NCBI RefSeq assembly: GCF_002234675.1
Contig: NC_019866.2
Coordinates: forward strand, 1,081,083-1,145,082
Origin: Oryzias latipes
Lineage: Eukaryota > Chordata > Actinopteri > Beloniformes > Adrianichthyidae
Length of the DNA: 64,000 nt
Direction of reading: 5' to 3'
The position numbers and the translations under genes are program-made. The notes beneath the pieces were generated by a model. The model saw only the letters and a list, made by a program, of their open reading frames with translations. It was not told where the DNA came from and did no database searches. Below are positions 47,320 to 59,240 of the stretch, piece by piece (within the stretch, counting starts at the first letter, position 1; each line of letters opens with the position of its first letter).

Positions 47320-48560
47320 CTTGGTCTTTAAAGGTTCACCACTGTCATAGTGTTCCCCGTTGCCCTTCGGTTATGACTATGCAGTTTTTAGCTAAAATCC
47401 TAAAACCTGTTTTTTTTCTGGGACGTAGTTTCTGCAGAGCGGCAGGAGTTCATGAGGAAAAATATTAAGACGGCATTTAAACAAAGGGATGACCACATTA
47501 GTCCAGTTTAGATCCAGATTCCAGCTCAGACCAGGAACACAAAGGCGTTCATGGATCTGTTTGTCTCCAGGTGGATACATCAGAATGGGGCGGAGCTGGG
47601 AGCTTGTGGCCACGCCCAATGTATTTTCTACGTCACAAATACGATATATTTTCTTCTGCTCCTGATTCACAACCATCAGAATAAAGAAACTCTCAGAAAT
47701 GCAATTGTAAGCTTAATTTTCTTAATTCTGTTTTTTCCGTAGTATAAGTCGCTCTGGACTATAAGTCTCACTTTGGGTACAAAAGTAAAATGCTTCTAAA
47801 CAAATTTGCCAAACCTTTTCACACCGAATGCCATTAACACGTCAAATTCATGTCCGCTGTCTCTTTTGACGGCGGTCAAACTATGTTCAATGCCCGTCTA
47901 AAAATGTGTTCATACACTAGACACTCCCGTCGTGTGTGGGAGGAGCTGTCGTCATGATTTTAGCCTCATCACTACATGGAAGCATTGACTATATGTCTTA
48001 TTTACAATACACGGACGACTTGGAGGAAGCTGAGAGGTCAGTTTTATTTTGAAGAGTTCTACAGAAGCAGCGGTAATCAGGCGTCCATGTCTGGGTTCGT
48101 GAGATCATTCAGTCTGAATGACGGCGCTTTTAGCCGTACCTCCATCTCCCTGTGACCCAGTTTGATGACTTCCTGTCCCGCATTAGTTTGAGGATTCAAA
48201 AAAAATAATAAGAAAAATGTCATAAAGGAGGAGTCATCAGGAGGAGGACGACCAGATTCTCCTCCATGTTTGTATTCTTCTGTGTTGCTGTCGGTAGTAA
48301 ATAATGGTACACATACCTACAGTGTTACTGGGTAACAACTGCTAAAGGGCAACCAGTTGTTGGTCAGAAAACACTGTATATATGAGCCTATTTTTGTCTA
48401 AAAAAAGAAATCACAGATAAGTCACTCCCATGGTCAAACTATGCAAAAACCTCGACTTATACTCAGAAAAATGCGATACAAGTCCTCCATCATCAGAAAA
48501 TGCCACAAGAACATGTTAGAAACACCATTTTCATTGGAGTGGATCTTTGACATGAACATG
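47320..48560 (-). mobile_element. family A element, copy, interrupted
   Basis: The left part (47380-47720) carries TTTCTGCAGAGCGGCAGGAG and CTGCTCCTGATTCAC. The outer part resumes at about 48480 (GTCCTCCATCATCAGAAAAT, then ATTTTCATTGGAGTGGATCT). About 750 bp of a different element lies between. Confidence 0.7.
47727..48480. mobile_element. MITE-like element nested in family A
   Basis: Left end TTTTTTCCGTAGTATAAGTC and right end CGACTTATACTCAGAAAAAT are roughly inverted. It carries no recognised protein. It cleanly separates two halves of a family A copy. Confidence 0.6.
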
Positions 48561-48678
48561 TAACACTAAATCTCACCTGCCACGAGGATCTGTTTAGAAG
48601 CTCCGCCCCCAAAAACCAGAACAGTCATTTGAAATAGTTAACTGCTTACACTTACGGCTTGAACCTTTAAAAGGCCGA

Positions 48679-48758
48679 CCCCCCCCCCCCCCCCCCCCCC
48701 ATCTTTAAAGAATTGAGTGAAGCTGCAACATTTGGCCCTCAGACCCCCCCCCCCCCCC
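48679..48758. repeat. two poly-C runs
   Basis: Runs of about 22 C (48679-48700) and 15 C (48744-48758), separated by 43 bp. Confidence 0.9.
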
Positions 48759-49148
48759 ATGTTCTCCCAAGATTCAAACTTTAAGTAATTTACAGGAACG
48801 TCAGCTGGAAAGATAAACTTTTATGATATATTGTCCTGACCTTTATCTTTCTGAAAAGGATCTTTTTCCAGCCGCGTTCTCTAAATCCCTCCTCAGCCGA
48901 GTGACGCTGCTGAGTGATTTATGAATAAGCAGGAGACGGATGTTCAGAACGTGCGAAAGTGGCACAAACACGATCAAATGACATGTGGAGGGCTCAAAGC
49001 ATCTATACGCAGAGGGGAAATGAGCCCTGCTCTTACCTTTGTGTTACAAAAACGATGCACTTCATCTTAGTCAACAAGGTTGGAAAGAAGTCCTTGTCAT
49101 AAATTTTAGATGAGCTTTTACGGTGCTCCTATCTCAAAGCAGAGCTCC

Positions 49149-50144
49149 CAGTAGCGGTTTTAGGCACGGGCCATACGGGCGATCGCCCGGGGCGGAAAAA
49201 TGACGGAGGGGCGGCGCCAGCGGTTCAGCTCTTGTAAAATACTTTATCCATCACTATTGGTTTACTTATATCACAGAGTTTGTAACAGCCTGAAACCTGG
49301 CGGCGCCCCCGCCCCGCAGCTGCGCTCCCTCCTGTCTTTGAGAAGTAGACGCAAATGTGTGTGAGAAGGAGAAGGGAGGGGGCGCGGGGTGAAGGGTGCA
49401 GGCTGAGGTGAGCACGGAGCACAAAACGCATGCGCAAATCTGGCTGGATCTTCTTCCAGGAGGGGGGCAACGGTCGCGGGCCGCGGCTCAGTGCTTGATG
49501 AAAAAATAAAAATAAAAATTGCGCCGCCATGTAGCGAATTGGCGCCCCTGGGTGCAGCTGCACGCGCTCCTGCTGGAAATGTTTGACGAACGGGAGGGGG
49601 GGGGGGGGCTGCGGGTATAAAAAAAGTATAAATAAATCATGCTTTTTTGGTTATTTCAAATAAAAAATGGGAAAACAAAAAAAATTCTTCACTTAGATGA
49701 CAGTTGGTTTAGTCGACAGACTTGATACCTATGTCAGGACATTTATGCTAAATGCAAAAACATCTGAAATATGGAGAAAAAAGGTCAAAGCTGGAGCCCG
49801 ATTTAGAAAGAAAAGAGAAGAAGAGGAGAAAACAGACAAAGAAAAGGTTATTATCGCATAGCTAGATGCACGTTTTCTAAATTCGAATGCTACCTGCCCT
49901 ACAACAACAACAACGTTGCAGAGGAAAAATCTCTTGTTTGGTCTATCATGACCAAAACTGAAGTAGGCCCAAATATTGCAAATAACGTAATTTTTAAGAT
50001 ATTTATTCTTAAATGTTTGCTCTGCCTTAACTTGTAACATTAGTTATGATTAGTGTGTCTGTCTGCTCTGCTGTAACACAAAGTTTTTGTTGTGTTTTAT
50101 TGTTGTATATTAGTTCATAATGTTAAATAAGCTGTGATGGTAGC

Positions 50145-50218
<74 letters not shown>

Positions 50219-50602
50219 AGCTTTTCAAAACTCCAGTTGATCAAGTCATACCTGAGATCACCAATGTCTCAGGAGCAACTCACTAACCTGCTGTTGTTAG
50301 TATCAATCACTCAGGGGGGGAGCAGATTTAATATGATGACGTTATTGACAAGCTTGCATCAGGAAGGCCACAAAGGTTAGGTTTTAGTTAGTGTTTTCTG
50401 TTCTTAGTGCTGCAGTTACATTTATTCTAGTGTATTATTAGTGTGATTTGTAGTTTATAATATTTATTTCAGATTGTTTGTGTTTATTAAATATTTCCTA
50501 ACTGTATTTTCAGTTACAATAAATGGACAAAGTGACTCTATGGGGGGGGGGCGCTAGAGGAGGGCCTCGCCCGGGGAGTAATTCAGGGTAGAACCGCCAC
50601 TG
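49149..50602. mobile_element. non-autonomous hAT element, copy 2 (1454 bp)
   Basis: Ends are CAGTAGCGGTTTTAGGCA and GTAGAACCGCCACTG; AGAGCTCC is duplicated on both sides (49141-49148 and 50603-50610). GATCGCCCGGGGCGG and CTCGCCCGGGGAGTAA are the subterminal blocks. It belongs to the same family as 23515-24954 and also encodes no transposase. It lies in tmem104 intron 7. Confidence 0.92.
50148..50217. repeat. (CTG)n trinucleotide repeat, about 23 units
   Basis: An uninterrupted CTG run (CAG on the minus strand) of about 70 bp lies inside hAT copy 2. hAT copy 1 has no such run. Confidence 0.95.
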
Positions 50603-51504
50603 AGAGCTCCACTGGGAAGAAGAAGATCCAGCCCTCCTTGTTTTGTTCGTTTGCCGTCTTCACTTTAATTTAACCAAAATGATGTGAAGAATTACAATGA
50701 AATCCCTGAGCTGGAACCATGACAACAGAAGGAAAGATGGGGTTCACCTATAGCCCCATTTGACACAATCGTCCTTTTATTTTATGTTAATAGGAAATTA
50801 ATGTTACCAGGAAAGTCCAATTCAGATTAAAAACCTCTTTTCAAGGGAGTCGCGGCCAGGTTTCCTCCTGAACCGCAGACGACAGACGCAACAATCGGTT
50901 TTTATGGAAATGGTCATTTCTATCTTGTCAGAGACTTCAACCGTGGATCCTTGAAGCAGTCCTGTTGTTTTCTGTAAAGTATAGGTTTGAGCCCCTTGGT
51001 CAGACCTGTTGGGGTCACACAGGTGACTCCATGAAATATCAAGGCCGTCCGGCGCTCAGTGAATCCCTGGAGAGAAAATATCCATGAACATTTTTCCTAC
51101 AGGCGTGCTGCGGGCGACAGGTTGCAGTGAACACTTGGACAAACACGTAAGGGGGGAGTAGGTTAGCTGCAGGCGTGTCGTACAGGTTTTTCCTTTTTCC
51201 AACGCGTGTTAGTACTGTTCACGTGATCCGTGCGTGCTCCTCGCTGTTAGAAATGAGGAAATTAGACAGTCAGAGTATAGTTTGTGTGGACGTCTTACAG
51301 TCATCCTACGGACACATGCATTTCACGTGCACACTGTGTACGTGTAGCATTCGAGTGCCGTCATTAAGTACCCAGTACTCACACCTTACTAGAGTGTTCC
51401 CAAAGGACACTGTGTGTCACCCGTACGTCATAAGTGTGTGTACCTTTTAATAACTTGATGAATACTTCATGATACACTTATCACACGTACAACATTTTCA
51501 TGGC

Positions 51505-51640
51505 GTCTCTTGAGCCTTAAGGGAACTGCAGACACACCTGTGCTCCGTCCAGACAATCCAAAGGTCACATGCACCCGTCGTACGGGTCAACCGTCCAAAT
51601 GGGTGCATGTGACGAAGGTTTCAGACTGAGGAAACCTAAA
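51505..51640 (+). repeat. family B repeat, copy 2, with perfect 13-bp inverted arms
   Basis: TGAGCCTTAAGGGAACTG and GACACACCTGTGCTC match copy 1 at 46866. GTCACATGCACCC (51564-51576) pairs exactly with GGGTGCATGTGAC (51601-51613) around a 24-nt loop. Confidence 0.7.
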
Positions 51641-53324
51641 AATCTTTAGACCTTTGGCTCCAACTCGGCTTGTTTGGGATAAGGAAACCCACAGTTTCAG
51701 TTCAGTATTTACAAAAAGAATTTTGGAAAAAGCTTGAGAAAAGTAAAAACTATACTTTTTAAAGAAGCAAAGTGAACAGCACAAGACAAAAATGGGACCT
51801 ACTCCCATTGACCTCCATTACAAGGTTGTCCTGGTGGTCAATGGGAGATTCAGGGGAAAACAAACCAAAAACTCACTGAGTCAGCAGCCAACTTTAGAGC
51901 TGAAAAAAACTGCACTTTCTTCCCCTACTGGGGTCAATAATGCACTCTGTCTTTCCTGATTGGAAACATTTGTCATGTTTTCCTGCAGCGCAGTAGTCGT
52001 TACACAAGGGGGTGCCAATCTACCAACACACATAATACAATAGTGACTTTTTAACAGACGGATTGACTAAATAATGGTTAAAACAAACAATTGAGGAAGA
52101 TGCTTAGACCTTTAAATGCCCGTATAAAATAAATCTACAGATTTATCTTTGTTAGTCGATAAATATTAAAGAATAAACTCCTACAGTTCAGCATCAACAG
52201 TTTAGTGGTTTATGTTCTCTCTCTAATTACATTCAATGTGTAAATGTTTTTACATGTCATCTACAGTCTCCTTTATTCAAAAAGACCACACAGATAAAGA
52301 ATCGTCCCATTTTCAGTGAGAACCTGTTTGCAGAAGCCATCTGATGTGAGTGGAGCTGTGAGCGGGCCGGGCCGGGTCACTCTGTGGGAGGCAGGCCGCC
52401 TGCTGCTTCCACAGCAGTCAGATGGGCTGATGCAACAGGCAGCCACTACATATTTAGGGTTTAGTCCCTGACAAGAGATGAGAAAGCAGCCTGATTATGG
52501 CGCTGGTCTGAAGAGCCTTAATCCCTGCGTGGGTGACAGGCGGGATTCAGACAGAGTGGTATCGACCCAGCCGGTCCCTGGATACTGGGACTGGACCTAG
52601 CTGTCCCCATGAGCTTTCCCAGCACACAAATTACAAGAACTGGTCCTTGCAGGTCCAAAAAAATGCAGGACAGGAGTTACAGCCTTTATTTTTATGCGAC
52701 ACTAGAGATATTTGGCTGTTTTTTCTCTATCATCAGTTTTCAGAAACTTTGCCATTATGGCTTCATTCCATTTTCTCACCAGAACCAGCTAAGCTGCCAC
52801 AGCTTTACTGTGTGTTGGACCATCCATGTGTGAATCTCTCTACCGTCTTGGCAGGTGTTCTCCCGTTAGAGCATCTGCAGCAGTCTGGGTGCTTCGTTGG
52901 CGGTGGACCACAGATTGTGGTGTATTTTTAGGAATGAGAACATCTGTCCCAGTAAACATGACTGCACTTTACAGAAAACAGAAACCGCTAGCTGCCCTGC
53001 TGGTTGACTTGTTTGTGTTGGAGTTGACACTCATTTGTAAGCTTTGTTAAAACCTGTTTACTAACCCTACCATAGTAGTCAACAGTGAAGCAGAAGTGAA
53101 GTCATAAATCCCCCTAATCTACTGCTTTGCTACTTTCTCCACAGCAGCCTCCTACTCTGAAGGAGTAGATCGTTACATTTTTAGGAGCTTTTAGGACCGC
53201 AGGTTTGGGTCCGGGCTTGCCTGCCCATGTGTCAAAGCGTCCTGATTCATGAAAAGAAGACGCTGAATCCCACATTGCTCCTGGTGGTTAAGGTTTGGTG
53301 CCAGTGTTAGACTATGGAGCTGCC

Positions 53325-53402
53325 GTGGGTCTGAAACTGTAAAGCGCTTTGGGCCTTAAAGTAAGGTAGAAAAGTGCTGCATCAGTATACGCCATTTACC
53401 AT
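53325..53402 (+). repeat. LINE/SINE 3' tail remnant
   Basis: GTAAAGCGCTTTGGGCCTTA and AAAAGTGCTGCATCAG, then CATTTACCATTT, are typical of the 3' tail of fish L2-type repeats. Only the tail is recognisable. Confidence 0.6.
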
Positions 53403-55734
53403 TTTAGCAGGAGGAAGTTTTCCTCTCCACAGTTGCCCAACACCATCGTAACAATGAGGCTTTGCACCCAAGGTTATTATAAATTATATTTTTTGTTGGT
53501 GTTTTTAGGCAATTGTTGGACAACTGTTGGAATAACTCAAACTAAAGCTGGTGGGATGTTTGAATTTAACCAGGGTAAAGATTTTTTTTAATAATCTATA
53601 ATTATTTGCTTTTGTTGTAGTTGATTTAGCCGAGTTGAAGACTAGTGCCATCTGTTGGTCAAAAAGACGTGGTAAACCTTCACTACAAATGAAATGCTGA
53701 GAGAGAAGGGACTAAAAATGAAAAGCAACCAATGTTTATGTTTGTATTTAGAGTTTTTCTGGTGAATCTGCACAGACACACTTAAAGCACAAATAAAAGT
53801 TCTACCATTTCAAAACTTCTTTTTAAGGCAAAGCCATGTTGGAGTTTCAACCTGAACGACTGCAGGATAAACACTTCTGTCACCACTTCTGCGTTTTCAC
53901 ATCGTATCCTCAGATATCCGGGTTCCTCGTTGCGAGTCCTGAAAGCTCCAGACAGAATCATTTGATGACTTTACTGTTGACGCGTGTGTTCTTCTCTGGA
54001 GTGGAAGCTCCATCCGTGTCCTGGATTTGTGCCGACTTCCTGGCTCTGAGAGGGAGTCAGCAGGAGCCGTTACGTAACGGAGGACAGGGTGCAGGGTGGG
54101 CCTTTGATCGAAAAGATTAAGCCCCTCTAAAATTGTCGGGTCTTTCTGGGTTTTGATCAGAAACTTCAATGACCTCAGTTCAACTTTCTGTCCTTGATTG
54201 TCCTCGACAAAGTTTTCTCTTCTTGGATTTTCCTGCTGCGTCTTTGTCACAGCTGCTCGCCGGGTGGCGGCGGGTCCATTCTCCTCCGCTGGGCAGCCAG
54301 TCCGGTTTAATGGCTGATGCATGGTTCTCCCAGTATGAGGGAAGTGATGGAAAATCAATGCAGCGTACAAGCTTAGAAGGGTTTTATGCTGAGGCTGCAC
54401 TCTTCACAGCTTGACTTCATGCAGATATTTCAATTACACGCTTTCTATTAAGCCTGTTCAAATAAAGTTAATTTGAATGGCATAGTTGTTGTCTGTCCCC
54501 TAAAAGTTCCACAATGACCCACCCTGTCACTTTCCCCAATAAAGCACTGATTGATTAATTAACTGACTAATAAAGATTTATTCCAGTAGGAGTTTCTCTG
54601 ACCTTGAAGGCCTGTCTCCTTCTTGCGGTTGTTGAAGTGTTGGAGCTTGTTGCACCTCGTTAGCAGTAGAGGAAGGATGGAAGCAAACAGGTTTCATGAT
54701 GGGTAAAAATAGAAGAAAAGCCTCCATCTGGGTTTAACTGAGCATACAGGTACAAGCGTCTCTGAAGAAGTCCTGTGGGGATCGGTGCGTTTCAGCTACA
54801 ACAACTTCTTGATGCTTCAGCGACGTTTCAAAGATGTTTATCACATTTGAGAGGATCGTCTTAATTAAAGAAATACAGTCATCCTGAAACAACCGAATCC
54901 ATTAAATTAGCTAAAGGACGTGCAGTGACCGTGTCTGCATGTGTGACCGTTCCCTCTGCTGGTTCCATTCCTGATGACCCGTTCTGCAGAGAGGTCAAAC
55001 ATCAGATCGACTCAGACTCGGGGAAACTGGTGAACCCAACGGTGGTGGTTAAGGAGCAGAGCCGTCTCCGGCTACCGTCCCGCCGCTGTGCGCCACAGCT
55101 GGGTTTGATTTGCACGCTAAGGAGGAGCGCAGCCGCTATCAGGGCCAGTGCAGATGGTTTAAGGGAGATTATCGCAGCAGGAGGAAGAGTTAGAGCTGCG
55201 ATGATCCACGGGGGGAGTCCGCGCTGAGCAGCAGCAGGAAGTCGTGTCAGAGCAGTGGACGCTTTCATGGCGCCGTTGCAGGGTTGAGATGAGCGAGTAC
55301 TGTTCAAGGAGATCCAGCGGTCACAGGGGAATAAGTGATGGATTTCCATTATTCAGGCAATTTTAGTGCGGCCTGATAAACGGAATGATTCATTGTGGAG
55401 GCTTGTTTTTTACTCAATAGCACACGGGATACACTCATGCATCATGCTTCCATTAAACAGCGTCAAGGACATCACGAGGGAAAGTGTAGCTCTGCAGACC
55501 CTTATCCGGGATTGTTTCCTCACATTGACACATCATGTCGCAAACCCTTAGGTTCAAAGCAGCTTAGAGGACTTTGGGCGGGTAGAGGGGTTGGGGGTCT
55601 TGATCTAAGGGATGTGAACCCCCGACTATAACAAACTAACATTATCGTTGTTAACCTCTGTTTTTCTGAATCGTCTGTAAACGTTTGTGTACCGTTTGTC
55701 AAATCATCTTAGAACAAATGGACTAAATCCAGCT

Positions 55735-55860
55735 CCAATCAAAGTAAGTCCGTTCAGTCGCCATTTTTTCAAGCAATGAACGCCGCCATGCTGGAGCCAG
55801 ACGACATCAGTCAGAAGTGATTGGTTCAAGTCGGTCTGAGTCAGTGTTCCAATGACCTAA
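55735..55860 (+). repeat. dispersed repeat, family D, copy 2
   Basis: CGCCGCCATGCTGGAGCCAG and GACGACATCAGTCAG are the reverse complement of the segment at 27500-27570. Confidence 0.6.
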
Positions 55861-57034
55861 AAGCCAATGCTCGACTCATGTCATCTTAGATTTGATTCGG
55901 GAAAGTCTACATTAGGTATAAAAAGCCCTTGATTGTCCCTCCAAACAGGGATAGCTTCATAATTGACCACCAGTCCTTGGGCTCACATTGAGCTTTTGTT
56001 TTTTTGGTGTTGGACTATATTTAGATGCCTGATTATTTTTAACTGCTTTTTCACGTTTTTCTTTTGCCCAATTATCTTGGTTTAATTGCGGCGTTAAACT
56101 TTGTGAAGACGACACAAAGGAAATATGGCCTCATTACAGAGAAAGTTGAGAGTTCTTCCATGAAAAAACCTTTTTGTTGTTATTAAGACCATTCAAGTGG
56201 AACTTTCTAATCACCTTCTAAATCACTCTGCCGATGACCACGGTGCGATTAACTTTTACACAGCAGTTCTGCTGCAAACAAGCCAGGCAGCTCATTAACT
56301 GCACTCACATATTCCAGCGGTCTTTGTTTGACGGTGATGAGAAATGTGTGATTTAGTGGAACCACAGAGGAATGATGGTTCCTCTGTGCCATATCTCTGT
56401 GTCTTCTGAACTTGAATGCCTCATAATTCATCATCTCACGCTGATAGTTGATCTTATCTATGGTTTGGCTCTTGCTGCACTGTGGCGTGTTCAGGATCTG
56501 ACCGTAAACCCATAAGAGGCCCATGGTATCTTCTCTGGACCTGTCAGTGTACCTGATGGATTTCATTCACCACCCAAGAGCTAATGAGACATAGTTTATA
56601 TGGAAGACACCAATACGGTAGGATTCAGTAATGACTGGTTATTCTTCTCTGTAAAAAGTTGATGCTTTTCTCGTTTTCCTCTAAGAATTCCCAATTCCCA
56701 ATTCCCAAATCCCAATAGCTGTGGGATAAAATGCTTCAAAATGTCCTTTTAAAATACTCAGATATCCGTACCAAGATTTCAACGTCTATCATGTCCTCGA
56801 CTGATAGATTTGTGTTCATTTTTGTGTGTCTTATTTTTACTTTTTCTTACGTTTTTCATTTTTACTTCACTACAGTTGCTTTAGTATAAAATTATGTATA
56901 GATACGTTTATGTCGGACGTTCTTTTAACCAGTTGTGTTTTTGTATTGACTTGATTAAGCAGAACTGTCTCTGGGATTAAAATAACTCAGTTTTCATGTC
57001 TTGGAGTTGTGAAGATTCTCTTGTTTTCTATTTG

Positions 57035-57575
57035 CTTCAAGACCCACTTTGATGAAAATAGTTTTTTGGTGTTTTTAACATGTTCTTGTGGCATTTTTCC
57101 GATAATGGATGACATAGAAAAAGATAATTACGCTGAAAGCCACATTTCTGAGTATTTCATTATTGAATTGAATCAGGAGCAGATGAGCTCCCCGCTCCAT
57201 ACTGATGCGTCAACATGCAGACAAACGGATCCATGAACGTCTTTGTTTTCCTCGTCTGAGCTGGAATCTGGATCAGAACTCTAGGGCTGGATAGATCTAA
57301 TATTGATCACCAATGTTGGGTTGGGGTTTGAGGGGCTGTAAGCTAGCAGGAGAAAGTGCAAACAGATCAACAACAGGGAAAGGAGGGTGGTGTTACTCCG
57401 TACCAACAGTCTCAGAGGGCAATTTCTAATGAACTCCTGCTGCTCTGCAGAAACTATGTCCTAGAAATCAACAGTTTAAAGAAAATTAGCTAAAAAAAAC
57501 AACTCATAATCGGCATGAAAAGACCTCTGGAAATGCTTTGAGAATAGATGATAGATAGATGATCGGAGTGGGACT
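57035..57575 (+). mobile_element. family A element, most complete copy
   Basis: It begins CAAGACCCACTTTGATGAAA and ends GATGATCGGAGTGGGACTTT, which are roughly inverted. The interior shares ATCCATGAACGTCTTTG, GAGCTGGAATCTGGAT and TGCTCTGCAGAAACTATGTC with the copy at 5865. About 540 bp, no protein. Confidence 0.75.
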
Positions 57576-59129
57576 TTTAGGTGAGACTCCACCTTGGTCA
57601 CGTTTGCACTGTGACAAACTTAAGCTCATTTAAATTCTAAAAGTCTGATTTTTGCTGCAGCAGTGGTTCAAACAACTTCAGTTTTTTTTCTCTAAAGTCT
57701 GACCCAATATTTGTACGTTTTTATTCACAACATAGGAATCAGGTGACGTATTGTTTAAAAATCAAGACAAAAACATTTCTAGCAGTTTTAGTTTTTTTTA
57801 TCTCGTCCCTTTTCTTAACCTGTGATATAAAAGCCAACGAGGTTTCCAGATTAGTGTTTTACCAAAACGTGCATTCTTCATTTCACATTCCTATTATAAT
57901 CTAATATCAGCCTTTTTTTAAAAATTAAATCTTTTTTTAAATCGCTGTAAATTCATCAAAATGTTGCTCGTATTTTCTATGATCTCTTTCTTATATGGTG
58001 AGTCAGGCGGTGTTAGAATTTAAAATAATCTAGTTAATCTGTAACTACTCTCTTCATGAATAGACAATAAAGCCTAAAGACGTATTGGACACCAGACTAA
58101 GTTGACTTTTTAACATGGGAGTTAGTGGGAAATTGCACTTATTTGAAACCAGCCTTCAGTGGTCATTATCTTATCTTGCATCTGCATTCAATCAAATCCA
58201 ACATTTCAGCTCATATCTTCACAAACCGGGGCTTTTTTGTTGCCCTGTTGTGATGATGATTTCCTTCCCTTTGACAACACTTATCCTTTAACAAAATAAT
58301 GACCATACAGACAGATTTTTTCCAGCATTTACGTTAATTCTTCTTGGAAGAATGATGCTGAGGAAAACCGCTCTTTCATCCTGATAAACATTTTTGCCCA
58401 GATGTTGCCTACCAGGCATCATTTCTGCCCCCCCATCATGTTCAGAGCCTCTCCCCTCGCCGCCGCCTCTGTGCTCAATGAATCACTTGTTATTGCCGTC
58501 ATGAGGGTTTGTGCAGATCTGCATGGCTTTTATTGCCTGCTTCGTTCTGTTTCTGCCCCGTACATGCACAGACAGGTACTCTGTTCACCATACGTGACAA
58601 AATCCAGTCTTCTGCTTTGTTCAGAAGTGGCGTTTATCATCATTTTGTACTGTTTGCTTCATGTGGGAGCAGAACAGAGGGAGTCTTCTTCTCTGAGATA
58701 ACCACAGCCCCTCATGTCCTCCTGAAGTATGATGCCAACCGTCCTTCAAAGAAGCTCATTTTTGCAGCTGGTATTTCTGATCTCATTTGTTCAGACATGA
58801 CATGGAGCTCTCTTTAGAAGGACCATCAGTACTTCAGTGAAGCTCCTTTTTGCCAGCCGTTGGAGCCATTGTACTGTTGGGAACTCTGCTGTCTGTTGGA
58901 CAGACCCACAGTTGACTGAGGTGTTTGCTGTATCCAAATGTCAATAATAAGTAAACTAGTTGGTTAAGCCACATTACTCACATGTCATTTTCAGCGTTTG
59001 CTTAAAAATTAGTGGCGACTTCTCTTCTTCTCTGAGCTTCTTGATCCAAAGGATCCAGAAAGATCTGAGCTTTAGGTCATAAGGTCCGCCGTTAGGGTTT
59101 TTCCATGGATGAAATTTCTTTTTTTCGTG

Positions 59130-59240
59130 ATGCATGCTACGTGATTCATAAGTGTTTCTTGGATTCGTCATTCATCTATGTGTGCCGATGTCCTTCGAAG
59201 GTTTCTGCTGACAGGTCTCTACGTGAATTCGGTTTTTACC
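59130..59240 (+). repeat. family C arm, third copy
   Basis: GTGTTTCTTGGATTCGTCAT, GCCGATGTCC and GAAGGTTTCTGCTGACAGGT match the two arms that flank the hAT element at 23515-24954. The matching opposite arm was not clear. Confidence 0.6.

Noticed and set aside
52533-52931. 132-residue plus-strand frame in tmem104 intron 7
   Set aside because: No recognisable domain, no good start or splice signals; kept only as a possible nested gene with low prior.
53897-54400. 167-residue minus-strand frame
   Set aside because: No family similarity; composition like non-coding DNA.
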